Positions 17,061 to 25,522 are shown, numbered from the stretch's first letter. The stretch: DNA of 64,000 bases from Propionigenium maris DSM 9537 (GCF_027925155.1 NZ_BSDY01000011.1:62001-126000); one strand, 5' to 3'. A program made the numbers and translations. Notes: generated by a model from the letters alone, not told the origin.

Positions 17061-17466
17061 TAACACTAACAAAGAACACAAATTTATGATATAGTCTGTG
17101 AAACTGTTAAAATCTGAACCCTCAATGAACAGGGTCTCAGAATTTCTTTAAGAGATCTGAGCGCTGTATTCTTTTTGAGATTATAACACAAAAAAAAACT
17201 AAAATTAAGAAAGGAAAAAACTTTACGTAGGGAATATATTAACTATGTATTGGTATTTTTCTGAAAAATGTGGGTGTGTAAAGTTATAATTTACAAAAAA
17301 ACCTTATAAAAATACTAAAGTTTGTTGAAATTTAACATTTTAGGCCGATTTTAACAAAAATTCCTTGTTTTAAAGTGGTTTTTTTGTTATTATTTTAAAT
17401 AAATATTTGTTTCAAAATACTTGAAAAAACAATTAAAATTTTAAAATAGCTTAAGGAGGTATTGTG

Positions 17467-18678
17467 ATGCACAATATAGTGAATGTCACTGATAAAGTTT
17501 ATTGGATTGGAGCCAATGACAGAAAAACTGAGAGATTTGAAAACTACATGCCCCTACCAATGGGAGTAGCTTATAACTCATATGTTCTTGTGGATGAGAA
17601 GACTTGTCTTATAGATACTGTAGAGTTTGGAGTAGAGGGACTTTTCATGGAGAAGCTTGAGGAAGCACTTGACGGAAGAGATCTTGACTACATTATAGTA
17701 AACCACATGGAGCCAGACCACTCTGGTGCCCTTAGAGATGTAATGAAGAAGTACCCTAACGCACAGATCGTAGGAAACAACAAGACATTCCCAATGATCA
17801 AGGCATTCTTCCACGACGCAGATGAGTCAAAGTTCTTTGTAATAAAGGAAGGAGACATTCTAGATCTTGGACACCACAAGCTGACTTTCGCTATGGTACC
17901 AATGGTACACTGGCCAGAGTCTATGGTAACTTACGATACTACAGAGAAGATACTTTTCTCTAACGACGCTTTCGGAAGCTTCGGTGCTCTAAACGGAGGA
18001 ATCTTCGACGACGAGGTTAACTTCGACCACTACGAGGATGAGATGAGAAGATACTACTCTAACATCGTAGGTAAGTACGGAATGCAGGTACAGAACGCAA
18101 TAAAGAAGCTGGGAGGACTTGAGATCAAATATATCTGTCCGTCTCACGGAATTCTTTGGAGATCAGATGTAGCTAAGGTAATCAGACACTTTGACTACTG
18201 GTCAAGACTTGAGCCAGAGGCAGAGGGAGTAGTAATCGTATACGGATCTATGTACGGAAACACTGCTAAGATGGCCAATGCAATAGCTACAGAGCTTGGA
18301 AAGCAGGGGATCAAAGAGGTTAAGGTATACGACGCTTCTAAGACAGATCACTCATTCATCATCAGTGATATCTGGAAGTACAAGGGGTTAATCATCGGAT
18401 CATGCTCACACAACAACGCAGTTTACCCTAAGGTACAGCCGCTTCTACACAAGCTGCAGAACTACACTCTAAAGAACAGATACCTTGGTATCTTCGGAAA
18501 CATGATGTGGAGTGGTGGAGGAGTAAGAGGAATCGAAGCTTTCTCCGACGCACTAAACGGACTGGAAGTAATCGCTGACCCTGTAGAGGCTAAGGGTAAC
18601 CCTACAAAGGAAGACTATGAAAAGCTTGAGCTTATCGCACAGAGAATGGCAGAGAAGCTAAAGGAAGACAGAGCATAG
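17467..18678 (+). CDS. fprA: Flavodiiron protein (FprA-type oxygen/NO reductase)
   Basis: A 403-residue two-domain enzyme. The N-terminal metallo-beta-lactamase-like domain has the diiron ligands in HMEPDHSG (about 80-87), HWPES and CPSHGILW (about 221-228). The C-terminal flavodoxin domain (from about 253) starts IVYGSMYGNTAKMA, the FMN phosphate loop. It reduces O2 to water or NO to N2O in the cytoplasm, using electrons from a rubredoxin-type partner not seen here. AAGGAGGT fits the ATG at 17467 with six bases of spacing, better than the GTG one codon earlier. Codons for Tyr, Asn, Asp and Phe favour C endings, suggesting very high expression. Confidence 0.93.
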   Translation: MHNIVNVTDKVYWIGANDRKTERFENYMPLPMGVAYNSYVLVDEKTCLIDTVEFGVEGLFMEKLEEALDGRDLDYIIVNHMEPDHSGALRDVMKKYPNAQIVGNNKTFPMIKAFFHDADESKFFVIKEGDILDLGHHKLTFAMVPMVHWPESMVTYDTTEKILFSNDAFGSFGALNGGIFDDEVNFDHYEDEMRRYYSNIVGKYGMQVQNAIKKLGGLEIKYICPSHGILWRSDVAKVIRHFDYWSRLEPEAEGVVIVYGSMYGNTAKMANAIATELGKQGIKEVKVYDASKTDHSFIISDIWKYKGLIIGSCSHNNAVYPKVQPLLHKLQNYTLKNRYLGIFGNMMWSGGGVRGIEAFSDALNGLEVIADPVEAKGNPTKEDYEKLELIAQRMAEKLKEDRA

Positions 18679-18700
18679 TTAGAGCTATAATTTGATTTTA

Positions 18701-18729
18701 AGACCTGAGGAAACTCGGGTCTTTTTTTT
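18701..18729 (+). terminator. Terminator of fprA
   Basis: The stem AGACCTGAG / CTCGGGTCT with a GAAA tetraloop (18710-18713) is followed by seven Ts. Confidence 0.9.
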
Positions 18730-18780
18730 ATTAAAAATTGTTATAAATATAGTTATTTTAATAATTACACAAATAATTTT

Positions 18781-18968
18781 GTACTTTCTTTGCTTGTCCA
18801 AAGAAAGTACCCAAGAAAGGACACCTCTTCTTAAATGTTTCATAAGTTTAATTATTATTATACGACCTTTAGTAGCTACAGTCCTCGCTTCGCTGCGGAA
18901 CTTATTCTGTTGTGCGGTCTAGTTAAATTTCAAAGTACAAAGCCATATCAACTAAGAAGAGGACTTCT
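18781..18968 (+). repeat. R4 structured repeat, copy A
   Basis: The head is a 12-bp perfect stem GTACTTTCTTTG / CAAAGAAAGTAC with loop CTTGTC, followed by CCAAGAAAGGACACCTCTTC. The tail has GACCTTTAGTAGCTACAGTC, TGCGGAACTTATTCTGTTGT and GCGGTCTAGTTAAATTTCAA. A spurious 76-codon ORF reads through it. Confidence 0.85.
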
Positions 18969-18976
18969 CTAATCTT

Positions 18977-19085
18977 AATTCGTGTAGATACTTCCATAGA
19001 CTTCTGCTGTCAAAATTCGTGTCCATTCGTGTAATTCGTGACAGAGGTAAGGTTTAAAGCTTTTCTCTGTGAGCCTCTGTAGTCA
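18977..19085 (+). repeat. R1 long unit followed by R2
   Basis: AATTCGTGTAGATACTTCC begins the R1 unit, which ends with ATTCGTGTAATTCGTGAC at about 19043. The R2 words CTCTGTGAGCCTCTGTAG follow at 19062-19085. Confidence 0.75.
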
Positions 19086-19107
19086 CCGATCACTTCTGGG
19101 GTATGTG

Positions 19108-19131
19108 CTTCCCCCTTGTTAAGGGGGGAAG
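19108..19131. repeat. G/C-run palindrome
   Basis: CTTCCCCCTT-GTT-AAGGGGGGAAG forms a near-perfect hairpin. Half of it (GTATGTACTTCCCCCTTAG) recurs near 13740. Confidence 0.65.
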
Positions 19132-19189
19132 ATAAGGAAGAAGACCTTGTAACTGCGAATTATGCTAATGGCCACTGATATAAAAGTAA

Positions 19190-19440
19190 TAGGTTATTGG
19201 TGAAAATTTATAGATTTAAGTTTTTAATTTTGAATTCAAAATCTTTTTTTTTGCCACGAATTAACACGAATTTTCACTAATTCTATAGTATGCATTATGG
19301 ATTCATTCTAAAAATGTAAACTAATGATGATGGAATCTCAGAATTGCCTATGGCAATCTGAGTACTGGTAATTATGCTCAGAAGCTCCTTCGCTAATTCT
19401 CCGCAATTGGTGTTGATTGGTGAAGATTAGTGGCAAAAAT
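19190..19440. repeat. R1 fragments in both orientations
   Basis: Reverse words GCCACGAATTAACACGAATT lie at 19248-19267 with a further TTTTCACTAATT. Degenerate TTGGTG forms lie near 19408-19438. No gene is present between 19132 and 20212. Confidence 0.65.
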
Positions 19441-19490
19441 ATTATATTTTAAACTTTCTTAACTCCTTACTCTATCTGAATTAAAATCTT

Positions 19491-19550
19491 AATTCGTGTA
19501 TATGCTTCCACAGATTCCTACTTTTATAATCTGTGTCAATTCGTGGCAAA
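19491..19550 (+). repeat. R1 long unit
   Basis: It begins AATTCGTGTATATGCTTCCA and ends with ATAATCTGTGTCAATTCGTG plus GCAA. It is one of the best-preserved 60-bp R1 units. Confidence 0.8.
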
Positions 19551-19568
19551 TGTTTGAGGTTTTTTATA

Positions 19569-19760
19569 GGCCGACTGCAGATAGTCGTCTAATTTCACTA
19601 ACTATCTCTGCTTCGTTTCGTCGAACTTATTAGGTTCTATCTATCCCACTAGCTCTTAATTTATAAAATAAATTTTAGAGATATGGGAGTTTGTTTATCA
19701 AGGATCTGTAAAAAGAAACGCTATATATGTTAAACCTTCAAAGACAATTATCGTAAGTCT
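19569..19760 (-). repeat. R3 variant, reverse, with nested hairpin
   Basis: It is closely similar to the copy at 16629, including the same extra hairpin (19641-19699, with CTCTTAATTTAT and ATAAATTTTAGAG arms). The two copies share the insertion point. Confidence 0.75.
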
Positions 19761-19768
19761 TTTACAGA

Positions 19769-19806
19769 GTTCTTAGTTTGTGAAATAAACTTTAGAAATC
19801 TGGGAA
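19769..19806. repeat. Solo copy of the nested hairpin
   Basis: TTCTTAGTTTGTGAAATAAA and CTTTAGAAATCTGGGAA repeat the hairpin that interrupts the R3 copies at 16701 and 19641, here outside an R3 element. Confidence 0.55.
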
Positions 19807-19864
19807 TGCCCCTTGCTTGTAAACTTTGGGCACCTTTATTTCAAGAGAAAGGTGCGAAACATTT

Positions 19865-19961
19865 TTCTCAGTGAACCTTTGCGAACTCTGAGGCTCTGTG
19901 TTAAAGGGTTTTTCTTCATTAAGCTTTTGCTTTTATAATCTGTGTCAATTCGTGGCAAGTA
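19865..19961 (+). repeat. R2 followed by R1
   Basis: TTTCTCAGTGAACCTTTGCG and CTCTGAGGCTCTGTGTTAAA form R2. The half unit ATAATCTGTGTCAATTCGTG forms R1. From 19962 to 20212 nothing else is recognised. Confidence 0.65.
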
Positions 19962-20212
19962 TTTGAAGTTATCTTAAAGCAACAACCGTACACTTAAAGG
20001 AACTCTCTTAATTTGGAGTATGGTACTATGAGAAATTTAAATAAAAAAATGAAGATGAGGACAGGGATATTCACTCTTTCTTTGAAGTTATTTAAGGGGA
20101 GGTAGATCAGGCAATTGATATAAGTGAATATCCGGGGACCTGGGTAATTGAACTACTAATATAAATTAATATAATTAAATAGGGGAAAAAATTGAGAAGG
20201 GAGGAGGAACCA

Positions 20213-20707
20213 ATGAAAAAGTGGCTGCCAATAGTATTGATGATATTTTTAGTTTATGGAATAAGTTTACAGGCAGAGATGAGAAGGGAAAGTTTTGAAA
20301 AAAGAGATCTTAGAAGTGGTGTGGTGTACCTTATTGGTGAGGAGGAAGCCTATACAGGTATCCTTATAGGTTACTTTAACAAGGATCAGGGAATGAAGTG
20401 TTCCATGACCTATAAGGACGGTCTTCTCCACGGGGAAAGAGTCCTCTACTATAAGAATGGTATCATAAAATCAAGGGAGAGCTATGCAAAGGGGCATAAG
20501 GACGGAGTTACATACCTTTACTACGAAACTGGTCAGCTTATGTCAAAGATAACCTATGTTGCCGGTAAGAAGAATGGGGAGAAGGTCCACTACCATAAAA
20601 ACGGAGAGGTAAAGGCGAGAACCGTCTATAAGAATGGTAAGAAGGAGGTAGCTTCTGCAAAATCTGAGGCAGCAGAGGCTACAGAGAAGGAAGTAGTAGC
20701 TAGATAA
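20213..20707 (+). CDS. Exported YwqK/MORN-like repeat protein
   Basis: A 164-residue protein. The ATG at 20213 follows GGGAGGAGG; the earlier in-frame TTG is ignored. Residues 1-22 form a signal peptide (KK, then a hydrophobic core ending GISLQAE). The body has tandem 20-22-residue repeats of the Y-x-x-G-x-x-x-G type: YKDGLLHGERVLYYKNG, YAKGHKDGVTYLYYETG, YVAGKKNGEKVHYHKNG. The lysine- and alanine-rich tail is low complexity. This resembles the family often labelled YwqK antitoxin, but no toxin is adjacent. Likely periplasmic or surface-bound; binding partner unknown. Confidence 0.75.
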   Translation: MKKWLPIVLMIFLVYGISLQAEMRRESFEKRDLRSGVVYLIGEEEAYTGILIGYFNKDQGMKCSMTYKDGLLHGERVLYYKNGIIKSRESYAKGHKDGVTYLYYETGQLMSKITYVAGKKNGEKVHYHKNGEVKARTVYKNGKKEVASAKSEAAEATEKEVVAR

Positions 20708-20713
20708 AGGAAT

Positions 20714-20753
20714 AAAAGCGCTGATTGTACCCATACAATTGACGCTTTTTTTA
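20714..20753 (+). terminator. Terminator of the YwqK-like gene
   Basis: Arms AAAAGCG and CGCTTTT enclose an inner stem ATTGTA / TACAAT and are followed by a T-run. Confidence 0.8.
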
Positions 20754-20819
20754 TTTGGAGGATTGGGGAAAGGTGTGATAAAAAATTAATATTGAAAACA
20801 ATAAAATAGGGGGAGAAAA

Positions 20820-21788
20820 GTGAAGAAGTTATTATCAGTATTATTGGTGGTATTTATGTGCAGTATGGCAGCAGCTGCAGAAAAATTAAATGTTGGTCTT
20901 GTAATGTCCAGTGGGGGACTGGGAACAGGATTCAACCAGATGGCTTACTCAGCACTGGAGAAGCTGGAAGAAGAGGGAAGAATAGAGTTTAAGTATGTGG
21001 AGCCTGTGAATGTAAGTGAGGATCTGGAGTACCTGAGAGATTTTTCCAACAGCGGTGAGTATGATCTTATAGTTGCCATGGGAAGTGTAGTGGCGGAATC
21101 TTTAAAGGAAGTAGTAAAGGACTATCCAAATCAGAAGTATGCTCTGATAGGTGCCAGCCTGGATCTGGATAACACCATTACAATTGATTTTGCAGAGCAT
21201 GAGATGTCCTTTATGGCGGGAGCTCTTGCTGCTATGATGAGTGAAAACAAGGCGGTGGGAACTATTCCTGCTATGGATACAAAGTCCTTTAACAGATTCA
21301 AGAACGGGTTTAGACAGGGAGCTCAGTATGTAGAGGGAGATATCAAGGTATTAAACACATACATGCCTACTACAAGCAGCAACCCGTTTAATGATCCTGT
21401 AACTGGTAAAAATATTGCTCAGATGATGATGGACAGGGGAGCAGACGTAATCATGCATGTAGCTGAGGGAAGCGGAAGAGGCCTCTTTGAGGCAGCAAAG
21501 GAGAATGGAACCTATGCTATAGGCTGTGATGTGGATGAGGATGGAGAGATTCCTGGAACTATCCTTACCTCTGTAAGAGTAAGAATAGACAATGCTGTAT
21601 ACTCTCTGGTAGAGGATCTTATGGTGGGAACATTTAATCCAGGTTACAGAATGGAGGGGCTGGCAACAGGAGCTGTATCTCTTACAGACTTTAACTACAC
21701 AAGGGATATTATAGGTAAGAAGAGATTAGCTCAGCTGGAGCAGATCAAGGATGATATTGTAGCTGGAAAGATAGTTGTGAGTCAGTAG
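20820..21788 (+). CDS. BMP-family substrate-binding protein
   Basis: A 322-residue periplasmic binding protein of the BMP/PnrA type. Residues 1-20 are a signal peptide ending AAAAE; no lipobox is clear, although a Cys occurs at position 14. Family features are VGLVMSSGGLGTGFNQMAYSAL (25-46), VAMGSVVAE, and MMDRGADVIMHVAEGSGRGLFEAA (about 200-223). Known relatives bind nucleosides, riboflavin or related ligands for ABC import, but no permease or ATPase lies nearby. GTG start with GGGGGA upstream. Confidence 0.85.
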   Translation: MKKLLSVLLVVFMCSMAAAAEKLNVGLVMSSGGLGTGFNQMAYSALEKLEEEGRIEFKYVEPVNVSEDLEYLRDFSNSGEYDLIVAMGSVVAESLKEVVKDYPNQKYALIGASLDLDNTITIDFAEHEMSFMAGALAAMMSENKAVGTIPAMDTKSFNRFKNGFRQGAQYVEGDIKVLNTYMPTTSSNPFNDPVTGKNIAQMMMDRGADVIMHVAEGSGRGLFEAAKENGTYAIGCDVDEDGEIPGTILTSVRVRIDNAVYSLVEDLMVGTFNPGYRMEGLATGAVSLTDFNYTRDIIGKKRLAQLEQIKDDIVAGKIVVSQ

Positions 21789-21816
21789 AAAAAAAGAGGG
21801 GATGCCCTCTTTTTTT
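21789..21816 (+). terminator. Terminator of the BMP-protein gene
   Basis: A-run plus GAGGG pairs with CCCTC plus T-run across a GATG loop, directly after the stop codon. Confidence 0.9.
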
Positions 21817-21849
21817 CTTTACTAATAGTTTTAACTTCAAATTCATTTT

Positions 21850-22066
21850 GTACTTTCTTTGCTTGTCCAAAGAAAGTATCCAAGAAAGGACACCTCTTCT
21901 AAAATGTTTCATAGGTTTAATTGTTACTCTACGACCTTTGAAAGCTACAGTCCTCGTTTAATGGCTCAACTCATTAGCTCATAACTGCGGAACTTATTCT
22001 GTTGTACGGTCTAGTTAAATTTTAAAGTACAAAGCTATATCAACTTAGAAGAGTATCTTCTTAACC
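21850..22066 (+). repeat. R4 structured repeat, copy B
   Basis: The head is GTACTTTCTTTG-CTTGTC-CAAAGAAAGTA, nearly identical to copy A. The tail is interrupted at about 21957-21986 by extra bases containing CTCAACTCATTAGCTCATAA before TGCGGAACTTATTCTGTTGT. Confidence 0.85.
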
Positions 22067-22068
22067 TC

Positions 22069-22196
22069 AATTCGTGAAAATGATTCCCCAGATCCTTGCT
22101 CCCATAATCTGTGTCAATTCGTGGCAAAAATTAGATTCAAAGATTTTCTCTGTGAATCTTAGTGTGCTCTGTGGCTCTGTGTTGAGGGGCTTTTGT
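22069..22196 (+). repeat. R1 long unit followed by R2
   Basis: AATTCGTGAAAATGATTCCC to TGTGTCAATTCGTGGCAA (22069-22128) is R1. TTTCTCTGTGAATCTTAGTG and CTCTGTGGCTCTGTGTTGAG (22144-22190) are R2. The R2 end runs directly into the next R3 copy. Confidence 0.8.
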
Positions 22197-22374
22197 TCGT
22201 TCTTGTCTTGACACAAAAGGTACTTAAAAAATCAAGTCTTCCGGCAATTGTTTCCTTTAGGGAATCCAGGATTTTCATTGCTCTCCCAGACTCTCTACAG
22301 AGCCTGAAGAAGTACAGACGCAATGAAGTAGACTATCATTGTGAAGTTGGACCACTGCCTGCAGACAGCCATTT
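22197..22374 (+). repeat. R3 structured repeat, copy 3
   Basis: A head with loop CTTGAC, then ATCAAGTCTTCCGGCAATTG, ACTCTCTACAGAGCC and ACTGCCTGCAGACAGCC. A 102-codon ORF through it is an artefact of the repeat. Confidence 0.8.
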
Positions 22375-22380
22375 AAACCT

Positions 22381-22495
22381 GAATTCGTTTAAATACTGCT
22401 ACAGATTTCTACTATCAAAATCCGTGTCGATCCGTGGCAACTGTTTGATTTTTTTATCTTTATTAGTGCTAATTCGTGTAATTCGTGACAAAGTC
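22381..22495 (+). repeat. R1 long unit and R1 word
   Basis: GAATTCGTTTAAATACTGCT to TCCGTGTCGATCCGTGGCAA is a diverged R1 unit. GCTAATTCGTGTAATTCGTG lies at 22470-22489. Confidence 0.75.
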
Positions 22496-22499
22496 TTGT

Positions 22500-22745
22500 A
22501 AATCAAGGAGTCAAAATATTGACGACTATGATTTCCCGCAACGTTTTGATTTTTAAACGTTGTTTTTTTTAGATTTTCTCTGTGAATCTTAGGGTACTCA
22601 GCGGTCCAGATGTTGATACTGTAATTTCATAACACTATCAAAACATCTGCATAAATTCAACTAGAGAGTTAATCCTTAACTCTAAGTTTCATTTATCTGG
22701 GGTGAAGGGTTTAGGTTTTATTGGTGTCAATTCGTGGTAAGGATT
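22500..22745 (+). repeat. Repeat segment related to 16833, then R2 and R1 fragments
   Basis: TTGACGACTATGATTTCCCG and CAACGTTTTGATTTTTAAAC form a hairpin-like copy of the 16833 segment. R2 words follow at 22570-22605 and R1 (TTGGTGTCAATTCGTGG) near 22720-22740. Confidence 0.6.
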
Positions 22746-22844
22746 GTAATCTTTGAATTTTATGCAGTGAATAATTAAATAGATGGGATTTTGTTATATA
22801 TTTATGCGAAATTAATTTTTTTATGGTTTTTTTGAAAAAAATCA

Positions 22845-22873
22845 TTGCAAAAGTTTTTTAGCTGTGATATTAT
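22845..22873 (+). promoter_or_regulatory. Promoter of the tRNA cluster
   Basis: TTGCAA (22845-22850), a 17-bp spacer and TATTAT (22868-22873) put the transcription start near 22880, about 12 bases before tRNA-Pro. Confidence 0.7.
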
Positions 22874-22891
22874 TAATTTGTTCAAGAGAAA

Positions 22892-22968
22892 CGGAGCATA
22901 GCGCAGCCCGGTAGCGCACCTGCCTTGGGAGCAGGGGGTCGCAGGTTCAAATCCTGCTGTTCCGACCA
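22892..22968 (+). tRNA. tRNA-Pro (anticodon TGG)
   Basis: The acceptor stem CGGAGCA pairs with TGTTCCG. The anticodon stem-loop CTGCC-TTGGGA-GCAG exposes TGG, the T-loop GGTTCAAATC is standard, and CCA is encoded. Confidence 0.97.
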
Positions 22969-22986
22969 TTAATATTTTACATGTAT

Positions 22987-23062
<76 letters not shown>

Positions 23063-23194
23063 ATAACTCTATGAGTTATGAAAGAAATAAGTGCATTATG
23101 CATTTGCCACTGGAAAAGATTAAAATCTCTTCCAACTGACGAAATTTTTAAGAATGATTTTACATCATTCGCCAGAAAATTTGTCAAGTTCTTT

Positions 23195-23278
23195 GCGGGG
23201 GTGGCGGAATTGGCAGACGCGCTAGACTTAGGATCTAGTGTCTTTGACGTGGGAGTTCAAGTCTCCCCCTCCGCACCA
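23195..23278 (+). tRNA. tRNA-Leu (anticodon TAG)
   Basis: A class II tRNA with long variable arm (TGTCTTTGACGT). The acceptor GCGGGGG pairs with CCTCCGC, the anticodon stem CTAGA / TCTAG encloses TAG, and CCA is encoded. It lies 132 bp after tRNA-Gly, likely in the same transcript. From here to 23640 no gene is seen. Confidence 0.97.
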
Positions 23279-23587
23279 TTTACTTTATAAAAAGTATATC
23301 GAATGAAGTAAATTCCTTCTCAACTTTTTATAAGTAAAATATAATAATAAAAACATTTAAGGGCAGAGTAACTTAAGCTCTTTTTTTTATTGATTTATAT
23401 TTTTAGAAGTAAAGAATATAGAATAAACCTTAGATTGGAGTAAACCCGATCTTTTTTATTTCAGTAAATTAATAAAATCTAATACTCTTTAGATTAAAGG
23501 AAGTGTAGGTAGATTGTTAAGTGCAAACCTTCGCACCAAATCTCAGAAAATTAATTACTAAAAGACATTTAGAGACTATTATTTAAA

Positions 23588-23615
23588 AAGACGGGATCTA
23601 CTCCCGTCTTTTGTT
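23588..23615 (+). terminator. Strong terminator beyond the tRNA cluster
   Basis: The stem AAGACGGGA / TCCCGTCTT with a TCTAC loop (23597-23601) is followed by TTGTTTT. It may end the tRNA transcript or an unseen small RNA; two weaker hairpins lie near 23365 and 23430. Confidence 0.75.
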
Positions 23616-23640
23616 TTATAAGGTGTTAAATTTAAAACAT

Positions 23641-23735
23641 TAATTCGTGGAAATGAATCCGTAGACCCCTACTTTCATAATTTGTGTAACGCTGTGAGCG
23701 TAACGAGGAAGTCCCCTTGGGGGCTTCACGATAAG
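23641..23735 (+). repeat. R1 long unit and adjacent hairpin
   Basis: AATTCGTGGAAATGAATCC to ATAATTTGTGTAAC is R1. GAAGTCCCC-TTG-GGGGGCTTC at about 23710-23728 is a hairpin. Confidence 0.7.
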
Positions 23736-23779
23736 TGTCTGAATCTTTAGATCTAATCTGCGGCTAAAATCAAAATCCT

Positions 23780-23999
23780 TTTTGCCACGAATTAACACGA
23801 ATCTTCACTAATTTTGAAAGCGTTTTATCTAGTTAATGCTTAAGCTTTTGAAGCTTATAATTGACCTTATCTATAGAACGGTCTAGGAAGCATTCTGAGT
23901 ACAAGATTTTATCAACTTAGAGGAGGAACTTCTTAACATTAATTGGTGGAAATACTTCCACAGGTCCTTACCTTTATAATTTGTGCAATTCGTGGTAAA
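23780..23999 (+). repeat. R1 word, R4 tail fragment and R1 long unit
   Basis: GCCACGAATTAACACGAATC lies at about 23782-23801. An R4 tail (AGAACGGTCTAGG, GAGTACAAGATTTTATCAAC) runs at 23870-23935, followed at 23941-23999 by an R1 unit. The R4 head is missing. Confidence 0.65.
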
Positions 24000-24061
24000 T
24001 TTTAGGTACTAATCTTAAACCTGAAGATACGTTTCTCCACATGAAAATACAATTAATAATC

Positions 24062-25069
24062 CTACTTGTTACCGCATCTTGAGCACACCTCATTTGTGAG
24101 TTTATCCCCTCTGACATACTCAGCAATATTTTCCAACGTAACCATAGCTATTGCCTCCAGGGCTTCCCGGGTGAAGAAGGCCTGGTGGGATGTGATGAGA
24201 ACATTGTTGAAGCTGAGAAGCCTTGCCAGAATGTCATCCTCCACTATATCTGCAGAGAAGTCCTCAAAGAAGTAATCTCCCTCCTCCTCATATACATCTA
24301 AGGCTGCTGCCCCCACCTTCTTATCCTTCAGAGCCTCTATAAGGTCAATGGAGTCAACAAGAGCTCCCCTTCCTGTATTGACTATCATGACACCGTCCTT
24401 CATGAGCTTCATGCTATCCTCATTTATCATATACTTGGTCTCTGCTGTAAGGGGACAGTTCAAGGAGATGATATCCGACTCCCTGTAGATGGTATCCAGG
24501 TCTACAAACTCAAAACCTATCTCCCTGGCAACATCATAGTTTGGATAGGGATCATAGGCGATAACCCTCATACCGAATCCCTTGAGAATCTTCATGAGGA
24601 CCTGGGCGATCTTTCCAGCCCCAACTATACCAGCAGTTTTGTTGTACAGGTCAAACCCCTGCAGACCATCCAGAGAGAAGTTGCCGTCCCTGGTTCTCAG
24701 ATAGGCCTTGTGGATCTTTCTGTTGAGGGTAAGGATGAGGGCAACAGTATGCTCGGCAACTGAGTGGGGAGAGTATGCAGGCACCCTCACTATCCTCAGC
24801 TTATCCTTGGCATAGCTCAGGTCCACATTGTTGTAACCGGCGCATCTAAGAGCCACAAGCTTTACCCCGGCTTCCACAAGACCATCTATTACCTCTCTGT
24901 CCAGTGTATCGTTAACAAAGGCGCAGACTACGTCATATCCCCTTGCCAGGTCCACGCTTTCAGAGGTAAGCTTATCCTTAAGGAATTTCAGCTTAAAGCC
25001 AAACTCCTGGTTGTGCTGGGCAAAGGATTCCCTGTCATAGGGTTTTGTATCGTAAAAGATTATCTTCAT
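24062..25069 (-). CDS. ldhA: D-lactate dehydrogenase (D-2-hydroxyacid dehydrogenase family)
   Basis: A 335-residue NAD-dependent enzyme. I start at the ATG preceded by GGAGG (25069); an in-frame ATG 22 codons upstream lacks a site. The NAD-binding motif is GIVGAGKIAQ (about 149-158). Catalytic Arg and Glu lie in the NTGRGALVD and ALDVYEEEGDYFFED regions, and the catalytic His is in ITSHQAFFT (about 297). The split catalytic domain with LRCAGYNNVD is typical of D-lactate dehydrogenases. It reduces pyruvate to D-lactate in mixed fermentation. Related D-2-hydroxyacid dehydrogenases cannot be fully excluded. Confidence 0.88.
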   Translation of the reverse strand: MKIIFYDTKPYDRESFAQHNQEFGFKLKFLKDKLTSESVDLARGYDVVCAFVNDTLDREVIDGLVEAGVKLVALRCAGYNNVDLSYAKDKLRIVRVPAYSPHSVAEHTVALILTLNRKIHKAYLRTRDGNFSLDGLQGFDLYNKTAGIVGAGKIAQVLMKILKGFGMRVIAYDPYPNYDVAREIGFEFVDLDTIYRESDIISLNCPLTAETKYMINEDSMKLMKDGVMIVNTGRGALVDSIDLIEALKDKKVGAAALDVYEEEGDYFFEDFSADIVEDDILARLLSFNNVLITSHQAFFTREALEAIAMVTLENIAEYVRGDKLTNEVCSRCGNK

Positions 25070-25244
25070 ATCTGGACCTCCATATTCCTGATTTGTTATA
25101 TAAAGAATTATATGACAAATACAAACAAGATGCAAGAGGGGAGAGCTTATTTGGTTTATAAGTTTACTTTTTATAATATTCTTTCTTTTAAAAACAATGT
25201 TATAGTTTTTTCTTTATTTCCTTGAAGAAAGAAAATCAAGAATT

Positions 25245-25419
25245 CGATACCTTTGTCTTGATACAAAGGTATCCAAAAAATCAAGTCTTCCGGCAATTAT
25301 CTTTATAAGTAATGACGTGGTTTACATTGCTCTCCTGGGCTATCTACAGAGCCTAAAGAAGCGAGACGCAATGAAGTAAAATTTTAAAGTGAAGTCCAGC
25401 GACTGCCTGCAGACGGCCA
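25245..25419 (+). repeat. R3 structured repeat, copy 4
   Basis: The head is GATACCTTTGT-CTTGAT-ACAAAGGTATC, a perfect 11-bp stem in which one base pair is C-G where copies 1 and 2 have T-A. Next come ATCAAGTCTTCCGGCAATTA, CTATCTACAGAGCC and GACTGCCTGCAGACGGCC. Confidence 0.85.
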
Positions 25420-25437
25420 CTTCTATTTTAAGCTTTT

Positions 25438-25494
25438 ATTCGTGGAAATACTTCCAGAGATTCTTACCTTCATAATTTGCGAAAATTCGTGGTA
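25438..25494 (+). repeat. R1 long unit
   Basis: ATTCGTGGAAATACTTCCAG begins the unit and GCGAAAATTCGTGGTAG ends it. It directly follows R3 copy 4. Confidence 0.75.
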
Positions 25495-25522
25495 GATCTT
25501 TAAGTTTTTTTTAATTGCAAAT

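Noticed and set aside
17095..17180. Riboswitch or small RNA upstream of fprA
   Set aside because: There is one weak stem (CTGA..CCC with GGG..TCAG) but no known riboswitch core, and it lies about 300 bp before the gene without a terminator.
18692..18922. Possible 76-codon ORF after fprA
   Set aside because: It covers the fprA terminator and the head and tail of an R4 repeat, and the same reading does not survive in the other R4 copies.
22193..22501. Possible 102-codon ORF
   Set aside because: It lies entirely in R3 and R1 repeat DNA; equivalent frames are closed in other copies and there is no ribosome site.
23078..23290. 70-codon ORF through the tRNA region
   Set aside because: It runs through the whole tRNA-Leu gene, which explains the open frame.
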